17,815 nt of DNA. It comes from Nitrospinota bacterium. Its GTDB lineage: Bacteria > Nitrospinota > Nitrospinia > UBA9942. The DNA lies in the NCBI GenBank assembly GCA_016234205.1, contig JACRGN010000285.1, positions 1-17,815 on the forward strand. The letters run 5' to 3'. The position numbers and the translations under genes are program-made. Positions 1-5,510 of the stretch are shown one piece after another (within the stretch, counting starts at the first letter, position 1; every line of letters starts with the position of its first letter). Under the pieces are notes generated by a model, which was not told the DNA's origin, ran no database searches, and saw nothing but the letters and a program-made list of their open reading frames with translations.

Positions 1-93
1 ATAGGTTGACTCCTTTAATTCAGTAATGGTCTCCAACAAATCCTCCTTCCTGTTCCATGTAAGAATCACTACACTCACCAACGGATTTTTCAT
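1..93 (-). CDS. Family 2 glycosyltransferase, N-terminal fragment (runs off window)
   Basis: An ATG at 93-91 opens a frame that stays open for 31 codons to the window edge. It encodes MKNPLVSVVILTWNRKEDLL and continues to ...ITELKEST. The VSVVILTWNR stretch is the first beta strand and nucleotide-binding turn of GT-A family 2 glycosyltransferases, which transfer a sugar from a nucleotide-sugar donor in the cytoplasm. It starts 9 bases after the displaced stop (105-103) of the FAD enzyme gene, so it belongs to the same operon. Only the N-terminus is visible, so acceptor and sugar cannot be inferred. The family call is fairly secure from this motif alone. Confidence 0.8.
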   Translation of the reverse strand, partial: MKNPLVSVVILTWNRKEDLLETITELKESTY

Positions 94-102
94 ATACTTT
101 TA

Positions 103-171
103 TTATTCCCTATTAATTATCTCCGCCCCGCCTCTGCCGCTGAATATTGAATGGTCCATGTTATAGTATTA
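103..171 (-). pseudogene. Severed C-terminal tail of the FAD enzyme behind a TAA stop
   Basis: Directly after the TAA at 171-169 the same frame stays open for 21 codons and encodes YYNMDHSIFSGRGGAEIINR, then Glu and a second stop at 105-103. A GEW-x-Y-x-NMDHSI-x-SG segment is how proteins of this FAD superfamily normally end; it packs against the flavin. One base change (for example GAA or AAA to TAA) would therefore explain the break. No frameshift is needed. A real nonsense mutation, a sequencing or assembly error, and stop-codon readthrough remain possible. Confidence 0.7.
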
Positions 172-1467
172 CCACTCGCCAAATCTGAAAACTGTGATAA
201 TATTATTCTCTCTTAAAAACTTGTGAATTATATCAACCTTTCGCTGCCTTTCCCTCTCAAAGATTATATAACCATATTTAATATCCAATAAATCACTGAC
301 AACTATATCAGATGCCTTTTGAATAAATTTAATTTTTAACAGGTCATCTATTACCCTTTCTATAAGCCCTTCATTGCCAATTTTTTTAAATTTAGAATAT
401 GAGATTTCTGCAGTAATGGAACTCTTTCCCTTCGGCACTACATAAGGCGATGCATTACTCTGGACAAAGAGCCTTTGAAAAGCAATATCTTTCTCAGGGT
501 AGTATATCCATGTCTTTTCCGTAATCTCAGGATGGTTTATACCGAGATTCACACAGTAAACAGATGTAAATTCAAGCTCCTCCGCCGCCTTTTTTACATT
601 TTTGGGAACCTTGTTGCATAAGGAGATAAGCTCCGGAAGCGGCAGAGATGATATAACTTTTTCATATCCTATCTCCCTTTTATTCCTGACTCCAGACTCC
701 CAACTCCCGACTCCCGACTTTACAGTAATCACCTTCTCTCTTAAATCAATTGAAACAACCTCTGAGTCAAGTAAAACCTCTGTCCTTTTAAGGTGGGGAA
801 TGAATGAATCAGCAAATGCCTGACTACCACCTTTTAAGGGATAGGCAAATGTAGAATTGGGACCAAATTCCCCCCTGCCCCCCTTTATTAAAGGGGGGTG
901 TGGGGGGATTAATGCACCCTCTATCACCTCATTAATATCAGGCATCATAACCCTGTCTGAAATCCACTCGTATGTCATCCTGTTCAATGGAAACGCCCAG
1001 ACTTTCTGATTATACGGTTTCATAAAATGCCTCACTATCCCATCACCAAAAGTAGCATCCATCCATTCTTCAAAATGTCGCGGCACCCTCCCGTTTCCAT
1101 TATCCTGAGCTTGTCTAAGGGTCGCATCTATTAGTCCAATTATGCAGTCCATGATTACATCCTTTGGAAGTCCGTATGTATTAGCCTGAAACGGATAGCG
1201 GGTATAGATATTTTTTGAATAGACCCATGCATCCCTATTTTTAAAGTTTATATTATCCTTGAGTAACTTCTTAAACAGTTTAGAAGCATATCTGTCCTGA
1301 GTGAAAAATATATGTCCTGCATAATCAAATATAAAGTCATCTATCTCCATTGACCTCGCCAGCCCTCCCACCCTATCCTCCTTCTCAATAAGGATAGACT
1401 TTCCCTTCAGATGATAAGCCGCTGAAAGCCCCGCAGGTCCCGCACCGAGAATTACCGTATTATTCAT
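169..1467 (-). CDS. FAD-dependent amine-oxidase/UGM-like enzyme, C-terminus truncated by in-frame TAA
   Basis: This 432-residue protein has an N-terminal dinucleotide-binding motif (GAGPAG, residues 8-13, followed by IEKEDRVGG) and the YAGHIFF stretch near residue 49. Both are typical of the amine oxidase, protoporphyrinogen oxidase and UDP-galactopyranose mutase superfamily. In a sugar cluster it may be a flavin-dependent nucleotide-sugar or glycan-modifying enzyme. The ATG overlaps the end of the upstream glycosyltransferase gene by 8 bases (ATGAATAA), indicating translational coupling. Three repeat insertions sit in the frame: a CCTGAGCTTGTC-type repeat (residues 116-122), the PLIKGGRG palindrome (residues 187-201) and a heptamer array (residues 250-261). 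The frame ends at GEW, exactly where the family's last FAD-contacting segment should continue. That continuation is present after the stop, in frame. The product may be inactive, or the stop may be read through or be an error. Confidence 0.75.
   Translation of the reverse strand: MNNTVILGAGPAGLSAAYHLKGKSILIEKEDRVGGLARSMEIDDFIFDYAGHIFFTQDRYASKLFKKLLKDNINFKNRDAWVYSKNIYTRYPFQANTYGLPKDVIMDCIIGLIDATLRQAQDNGNGRVPRHFEEWMDATFGDGIVRHFMKPYNQKVWAFPLNRMTYEWISDRVMMPDINEVIEGALIPPHPPLIKGGRGEFGPNSTFAYPLKGGSQAFADSFIPHLKRTEVLLDSEVVSIDLREKVITVKSGVGSWESGVRNKREIGYEKVISSLPLPELISLCNKVPKNVKKAAEELEFTSVYCVNLGINHPEITEKTWIYYPEKDIAFQRLFVQSNASPYVVPKGKSSITAEISYSKFKKIGNEGLIERVIDDLLKIKFIQKASDIVVSDLLDIKYGYIIFERERQRKVDIIHKFLRENNIITVFRFGEW
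686..720 (-). repeat. 7-bp tandem array (5 units, consensus CCGACTC) in FAD enzyme gene
   Basis: Units on the plus strand read CTGACTC, CAGACTC, CCAACTC, CCGACTC, CCGACTT. They translate in the gene as part of SGVGSWESGV. The unit length is not a multiple of three, so gain or loss of one unit shifts the frame. Confidence 0.9.
866..910 (-). repeat. PLIKGGRG-type palindromic repeat, copy 1
   Basis: A 45-bp GC-rich inverted repeat centred on CTTTATTAAAG, with flanking runs of five to seven C or G on each side. On the gene strand it translates as IPPHPPLIKGGRGEF. It is in frame, has no stop and is a multiple of three. A second copy in the same orientation and frame lies at 10752-10797. Confidence 0.9.
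1103..1121 (-). repeat. CCTGAGCTTGTC-type dispersed repeat fragment
   Basis: TCCTGAGCTTGTCTAAGGG resembles a short repeat widespread in environmental genomes, usually seen as CCTGAGCTTGTCGAAGG. It is translated here as part of TLRQAQD. Identification is from memory of the motif. Confidence 0.55.
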
Positions 1468-2752
1468 AATGTCTCAACTCCTTAACTCTTTTATACATAT
1501 CTTCTGCAACCCTTTCCCATGTCCTCTCTCTTGATAAATCTATTCCTTCTGATATTCCTTTTAAATCAGGCGATTCTGTCTCCCTCTCAACATGCTTTAT
1601 AAATGAATCGGAATCATGCCCTATTTTTATTATATGACTATAAAATTCCACCATGTCAGGAATTGGAGTAGAGACTATAGGCTTCCCTGCTGCCATGTAT
1701 TCAAGCGCCTTTGTGGGATTGATTTTCTCCGTCAGCAGATTTTTCTTAAAGGGCATTATACATACATTAAAATATTTCATATATGCAGGGAGTTCTTCAT
1801 ATTTTTTTCCGCCAAGATAGAAGATATTTTTCATATCCGGCAATTCATCTTTTCTTACACCAACAAAGGGACCAATAAAAACTATTGACCATTCAGGATG
1901 GGACTCCGCCATTCTTCTTATCAAATCATAATCAAGCCTGTCGTCAACAGCACCAACATAACCAATAAGTGGGTAAGAAATATCTGCCATTTCACCAAGA
2001 AATGTTCTTTTTCTGTCATTGCGAGCCAAAGGCGAAGCAATCCCACTTTTTGAGATTGCTTCGTCGCTAACGCTCCTCGCAATGACATTTTTATCTTGTG
2101 CCTTTGCGAAATGAGAATAATCAACACCACATGGGGAAAAAAACGAATTTGAATTAAACTCTCTTTTCCCCTCCCACAACTTTTTTGTCCCCGTAAAGAC
2201 AACATTGCATTTTTCAATCAGCATCTTCTCGTCTTCATCAATGCCTTTAGGTGCACCGTTAAATTTACTATGCTCATCCATGATGTCATAAACAACGAAT
2301 TTCTCCTTCAGTCTTCCCATAAGATAGATTGACTTTGGTGTATAAAACCACAAGATTAAATTTTTAAACCCCAGACTCCATATCTTCATCTTTATCCTGA
2401 TAATCATCAGAATTTTATTTAAAAATGAAATAATCTTTAATCTCTCTGCAAATGGGAAGATAAGCGGAAAAAAAATTGTAAGATTCTGGTTTACCTTAAA
2501 ATCCCTCTTATCCTTTCCCCACCTTTTTCTGTCCCTCAAATAAAAACGGATATCAAGGGGACGGACATATAATATACGGCAGTATTTGGACAACCGGCTC
2601 ATTATATGATTCGGCCTCTGCCACCTTGTCTCATCCCAATACAGATTGGCGCTACAAACTATGTCAAGTGATGGTTGCAGGTTGCAAGTTGCAAGTTGCA
2701 AGTCTTGAATCATATTACTTGAATCTTGAATCTTGAATCTTGAATCTTTCAT
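1460..2752 (-). CDS. GT-B glycosyltransferase, TuaH-like
   Basis: The conserved protein begins near residue 28 with LDIVCSANLYWDETRWQRP, the opening found in TuaH-type glycosyltransferases (WDE-x-RWQRP-x-H). The C-terminal donor-binding half carries INPTKALEYMAAGKPIV (about 344-360), the usual GT-B/GT4 signature. It presumably adds a sugar to a cytoplasmic glycan intermediate. The ATG overlaps the stop of the preceding gene (TAATG). The first 27 residues are the translation of two adjacent heptamer arrays and look added to the ancestral start; an internal ATG at residue 14 is an alternative. Residues 214-249 are also repeat-derived (AKAQDK and IARSVSDEA elements), inserted between the GVDYSHF motif and the first strand of the C-terminal domain. 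Length without insertions is about 370 residues, normal for the family. Confidence 0.8.
   Translation of the reverse strand: MKDSRFKIQDSSNMIQDLQLATCNLQPSLDIVCSANLYWDETRWQRPNHIMSRLSKYCRILYVRPLDIRFYLRDRKRWGKDKRDFKVNQNLTIFFPLIFPFAERLKIISFLNKILMIIRIKMKIWSLGFKNLILWFYTPKSIYLMGRLKEKFVVYDIMDEHSKFNGAPKGIDEDEKMLIEKCNVVFTGTKKLWEGKREFNSNSFFSPCGVDYSHFAKAQDKNVIARSVSDEAISKSGIASPLARNDRKRTFLGEMADISYPLIGYVGAVDDRLDYDLIRRMAESHPEWSIVFIGPFVGVRKDELPDMKNIFYLGGKKYEELPAYMKYFNVCIMPFKKNLLTEKINPTKALEYMAAGKPIVSTPIPDMVEFYSHIIKIGHDSDSFIKHVERETESPDLKGISEGIDLSRERTWERVAEDMYKRVKELRHYE
2014..2110 (-). repeat. IARSVSDEA inverted-repeat element plus AKAQDK fragment inside a GT gene
   Basis: The outer arms TGTCATTGCGAG (2014-2025) and CTCGCAATGACA (2076-2087) are perfect 12-bp complements. 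Inner arms around GCGAAGCAATC and GATTGCTTCGTC extend the hairpin. On the gene strand the element reads VIARSVSDEAISKSGIAS then PLARNDR in frame. The adjacent 2090-2110 piece gives FAKAQDK, a second short repeat type often found beside it. Confidence 0.85.
2674..2701 (-). repeat. 7-bp tandem array (about 4 units, GTTGCAA)
   Basis: Plus-strand units GGTTGCA, GGTTGCA, AGTTGCA, AGTTGCA followed by AG. It translates as the LQLATCNLQP region at residues 18-27 of the TuaH-like glycosyltransferase, just before the conserved domain begins. Confidence 0.88.
2719..2746 (-). repeat. 7-bp tandem array (4 perfect TTGAATC units) beside a start codon
   Basis: Four identical TTGAATC units lie within the first dozen codons of the TuaH-like glycosyltransferase (DSRFKIQDSS). 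Arrays this close to a start codon are the classic position for slipped-strand phase variation. Confidence 0.92.
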
Positions 2753-4452
2753 TAGAATGTAAATACCTCCCTATACATATCTATAACCTTTTCCCACGCA
2801 TACTCTCTCGCCCTCTCAATTCCCTTCATACCCATCTCTGTCCTCAAACTTTCATTTTCTATAAGCAGAGCTACCTTTTCAGTAAATCCATCCACATCTC
2901 CATTTTCAACCAGAAACCCTGTCTCACCATCCACCACAATATCTTTAAGTCCGCCTACCCTGCTGGCAACCACTGGCTTGCCGGATGCCATTGCCTCAAG
3001 TGCCACAATCCCAAAAGGCTCTTCCCACTTAGAGGGGATAACGCAAATATCTGAAAAATCATAAAGCCTGTAAATCTCATCAAATGGCACCCAACCTGTT
3101 GATTCTATCCCCTCCTCTGTAAAATCAAACTTACTCGTAACTAAAAGTCTTATATTCTTATGTTTCTCTTTTAAATCCAAGAATGCCTTATGAAGTGTAG
3201 AAAACCCTTTGGCAGGGTCGCTTACCCGACCATTCATAAGAATTGTATTTTGTTGTTCGTGGTTCGTTGTTCGTAGTTCGTTGTTAGTAAATCTTTTTAT
3301 ATCAATTCCAGTAGGTATAACAGCAATACTCTTATTTTTTATAAAATTTGATAGTATCTCTTTCTGAAAATTATTATAGACAATAATAGTATGAGCATTA
3401 TTCAACCCATTTATAAGAATTCTTTCATAATCATCAGAAAATATGTCCGCCTCTCTCAATTCCAGATATATAGGCTCACCTGCATTTGTCCGTAGTTTAT
3501 CTTTTAAACATATCTCGCATTCATCTCTATTATTCAGGTATGTGTTTTTACAAGCCTCCCCGTCTTTATTTAAAAGTGTGCATCTCGGACACAGGAGCCC
3601 ATAGGCATAGAACCTCCAGATTGTCTTATACTTATTTAACCTCTCAGCAACATAAGGCTTAAATGAATACATATCCCCAAGAAAAACGAATTCAGGTTTA
3701 TAGTTATCCACCGCCTTGCTTATAATATTTGGAAAATCTAATTTATTATACTGGGATAACTTTATAGGTATCTGAACAATCTTAAATTTCATATTTCCAT
3801 TGCCATTTACAAGCCCTGATGGGAAGAAAAGTTCGTCTTCTACCAATGGCAGAAAGAATGTAACCTCAAAACCCTTTTCAGTAAGTCCATTCATAAGACC
3901 CATTAAGTCAACCGCAGAACCGCCTGTGGGGGGCCAGGAGAAAAAACTGTCAATAACGGCAATCCTACGATTAGGAAATGAAGGGTTCGAGGATTCAAGG
4001 GTGTGAGGATTCAAGAGAAAATCACCTGACCCCTTGACCCCTTGACCCCTTGACCCCTCATATAACCCCCTAAATGCCTCCATCTTTTCTCCCTTTTTGT
4101 ATAACCTGACTATCTCAACTCCCTTTGTTTCAAGCTCTTTTATTCCTTTATATATTTCATCCTGATACTCGTAAGAGGAGATGATAATACCCAAATTGAC
4201 GATGGGCGATTGACGATTAACGATTTGTATTGGCGAATATACTTTGTAGCCCAGAAATCCCTCCCTCTGCTTAATCTCAGACTTATCAATAAAAGCCAAC
4301 AACCCCTCTTTCATATATATATGTTTCAATAACTGTGCAGAATGCTCCCCCGCACCATAGATAAAGAAATTCACCCTCCTCTTTTGCCACTCCTCTATCT
4401 TTGTTTTCGCATCTATTACAAATTTTTTAAATACTTCCGATTCGTAGAACAT
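2752..4452 (-). CDS. Fusion: nucleotide-binding Rossmann-like domain + GT4 glycosyltransferase
   Basis: Residues 1-125 form a small Rossmann-like domain (IYGAGEH at 31-37, AFID at 53-56, ISSYEYQDEI near 91-100) resembling the PglD N-terminal or C-methyltransferase C-terminal families. Residues 163-566 are a GT-B enzyme of family GT4. It has SFFSWPPTGGSAVD near the start, a five-cysteine insert (C288, C291, C301, C312, C315), the IPTGID interdomain turn, and the donor motif EPFGIVALE (E478 and E486, the EX7E pair). The join (about 129-162) is low-complexity and encoded partly by an 8-bp tandem array. Heptamer arrays also lie at residues 76-85 and 389-399. The gene starts 21 bases after the Fic stop with no clear Shine-Dalgarno site. 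It is paralogous to the GT4 at 10875-12092, and its N-terminal domain to that of the radical SAM protein at 8769-10865. Confidence 0.82.
   Translation of the reverse strand: MFYESEVFKKFVIDAKTKIEEWQKRRVNFFIYGAGEHSAQLLKHIYMKEGLLAFIDKSEIKQREGFLGYKVYSPIQIVNRQSPIVNLGIIISSYEYQDEIYKGIKELETKGVEIVRLYKKGEKMEAFRGLYEGSRGQGVKGSGDFLLNPHTLESSNPSFPNRRIAVIDSFFSWPPTGGSAVDLMGLMNGLTEKGFEVTFFLPLVEDELFFPSGLVNGNGNMKFKIVQIPIKLSQYNKLDFPNIISKAVDNYKPEFVFLGDMYSFKPYVAERLNKYKTIWRFYAYGLLCPRCTLLNKDGEACKNTYLNNRDECEICLKDKLRTNAGEPIYLELREADIFSDDYERILINGLNNAHTIIVYNNFQKEILSNFIKNKSIAVIPTGIDIKRFTNNELRTTNHEQQNTILMNGRVSDPAKGFSTLHKAFLDLKEKHKNIRLLVTSKFDFTEEGIESTGWVPFDEIYRLYDFSDICVIPSKWEEPFGIVALEAMASGKPVVASRVGGLKDIVVDGETGFLVENGDVDGFTEKVALLIENESLRTEMGMKGIERAREYAWEKVIDMYREVFTF
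3255..3289 (-). repeat. 7-bp tandem array (5 units, GTTCGTN) in GT4 linker
   Basis: Units GTTCGTG, GTTCGTT, GTTCGTA, GTTCGTT, GTTAGTA. They encode NELRTTNHEQ-like residues (389-400) between the two Rossmann domains of the GT4 half of the fusion protein. Confidence 0.9.
4028..4059 (-). repeat. 8-bp tandem array (4 units, GACCCCTT) at a domain junction
   Basis: Three perfect GACCCCTT units and one GACCCCTC. They encode GSRGQGVKGSG at residues 132-142, the junction of the N-terminal nucleotide-binding domain with the GT4 domain. Confidence 0.9.
4198..4225 (-). repeat. 7-bp tandem array (4 units, GACGATT)
   Basis: Units GACGATG, GGCGATT, GACGATT, AACGATT. They encode IVNRQSPIVN in the N-terminal domain. 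The paralogous domain in the radical SAM protein lacks these residues, so this is an insertion into a loop. Confidence 0.88.
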
Positions 4453-4473
4453 AACTTATTTTTTTATGAAAAA

Positions 4474-5076
4474 TCACTTTTCTCTATTCTCCTCAAAAGC
4501 ATTTAAAAGCCTTTCGACCCAAACCTCTGTCAGTAATGATAAATCGCCTGTATCAGCAATATGTAAAGCATTTAGATATCCTTCTTTTCCTTGAGGGTCA
4601 ACAGAAGCCGTCTCAGCAGGCGGAAGTTTTAGACTGAAAAGTGTTGCGGACAGTAAAATTCTGCCGACCCTGCCATTGAAATCCTTAAATGGATGAATCC
4701 ACTGAAACCGCCAGTCTGCAAATGCAAGGGTCTCTGAAATCTTCTCTATGTCTTTTTGCCCTTTAACAGATGACAGCCTCGCAGATAAGTCTTGACAGTA
4801 TAAACGGATATGAACGGGGACTTCGTAATAAGGCGGGGGTATATGTGTGCCAACCTGTACATTTACATCTCTGAACCTTCCAGCCCAATCAGGAAAAAGC
4901 GACCCTCCTATTTCATTGTGAATCTTGCATATCCATTCGGGAGTAACAAGAATAACTTCGGGAGAGCCATTAATAATTGTTTCTATGGTCTTTGCAACCG
5001 ATACGGCAAGAATTTCAGCAACTTCAGAATATGTCTTTCTTCCCTGTGCTGTATCAAAATAGCGGGTTGAATCTAA
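4474..5076 (-). CDS. Fic-domain protein (AMPylase-type toxin), start uncertain
   Basis: The Fic catalytic motif HPFKDFNGRVGR lies at 4695-4660. Its histidine is the general base and Asn-Gly-Arg binds nucleotide phosphates in Fic enzymes, which usually AMPylate a target protein. Upstream are LFPDWAGRFRDVNVQVG and the PPPYYEVP beta-flap region, both Fic-like. Homology seems to begin at LDSTRYFDTAQGRKTY (from about 5076). The frame is open to an ATG at 5418, but the added 114 residues are Lys/Arg-rich and overlap the small ORF at 5073-5276 in another frame, so I judge them non-coding. No ATG, GTG or TTG lies close to 5076. Translation may start at a non-canonical codon, or arrive by -1 frameshift from the small ORF. 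No inhibitory (S/T)xxxE(G/N) helix is visible inside the protein, which would suit regulation by a separate partner. Confidence 0.72.
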   Translation of the reverse strand, partial: LDSTRYFDTAQGRKTYSEVAEILAVSVAKTIETIINGSPEVILVTPEWICKIHNEIGGSLFPDWAGRFRDVNVQVGTHIPPPYYEVPVHIRLYCQDLSARLSSVKGQKDIEKISETLAFADWRFQWIHPFKDFNGRVGRILLSATLFSLKLPPAETASVDPQGKEGYLNALHIADTGDLSLLTEVWVERLLNAFEENREK

Positions 5077-5276
5077 CGGACGGGTGCTGTCTTCTCCTTT
5101 TTGAGGAGTTCCTTTAGGCGGACCATACTCACCGGCTCCTTCTCGAATTCCATAGATTTTACCACCCAGTCCAGAATCTTTTTTCTGTATGCCTTCCTCA
5201 GGGAGTTTATATCTGCGTGACCTTCCTGCCACTCTTGAAGTTTTTTCTGGGCTTTTTTTATCTCTGTTTTTGTCAT
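5073..5276 (-). CDS. Small helical protein preceding Fic (possible antitoxin or Fic N-terminal segment)
   Basis: This 67-residue ORF starts at an ATG with a GAGGT Shine-Dalgarno-like site 8 bases upstream (5285-5289). It encodes a charged, probably all-helical protein (TEIKKAQKKLQEWQEG at the start, RLKELLKKEK near the end). The start and composition look more like a real gene than the overlapping Fic-frame extension. Its stop (TAG, 5075-5073) overlaps the first conserved Fic codons. Class I Fic toxins have small antitoxin partners that place an (S/T)xxxE(G/N) helix in the active site. The nearest match here is QEWQEG, without the Ser/Thr, so an antitoxin role is only inferred. Alternatively it is the N-terminal part of a single 267-residue Fic protein made by -1 frameshifting at 5103-5097. 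Confidence 0.6.
   Translation of the reverse strand: MTKTEIKKAQKKLQEWQEGHADINSLRKAYRKKILDWVVKSMEFEKEPVSMVRLKELLKKEKTAPVR
5097..5103 (-). other. Candidate -1 ribosomal frameshift site C-AAA-AAG
   Basis: In the zero frame of the small ORF, codons 59-60 read AAA-AAG preceded by C, giving the slippery pattern C-AAA-AAG, next to an AAGGAG stretch. After a one-base slip the ribosome would read Gly-Glu-Asp-Ser-Thr-Arg-Pro-Leu-Asp and continue into the Fic domain. A-AAA-AAG is the site used in E. coli dnaX; the C-AAA-AAG form is weaker. I did not identify a convincing downstream stem-loop by eye. Confidence 0.3.
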
Positions 5277-5510
5277 TTGTTTTTACCTCACACTTATTCT
5301 GCCATTTGTCGACAGTTATGGCAATAGGATTTATTTCCTGCCGACAGACCTTTGTCTCCTTATCATCTCTTTTCTTATGAGCTTTTCCAGAATTTCTCAA
5401 TTTAGTCCCTCTCCCCACACATCTGCAACAATCTTTTCAATCCGACTTTCTGCCTATTGGCGCAAAAACAAACTTCTATACCATCATATGGCTATGAGAA
5501 TAGGCTAACC

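Noticed and set aside
866..910. Reading the GC-rich palindrome as an intrinsic terminator
   Set aside because: It lies within a continuous reading frame, recurs in another gene in the same frame, and is not followed by a T-tract.
1921..2217. A second open frame of 98 codons on the minus strand inside the TuaH-like gene
   Set aside because: It reads the IARSVSDEA inverted repeat in another frame and overlaps a well-supported glycosyltransferase; no domain is seen.
4028..4059. CRISPR-like repeat in this region and in the heptamer arrays
   Set aside because: Units of 7-12 bases lie head to tail without spacers, inside coding frames; there are no cas genes.
5077..5418. Extension of the Fic frame to the ATG at 5418
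   Set aside because: The added residues are Lys/Arg-rich and motif-free, and they overlap the better small ORF; conserved Fic sequence starts only near 5076.
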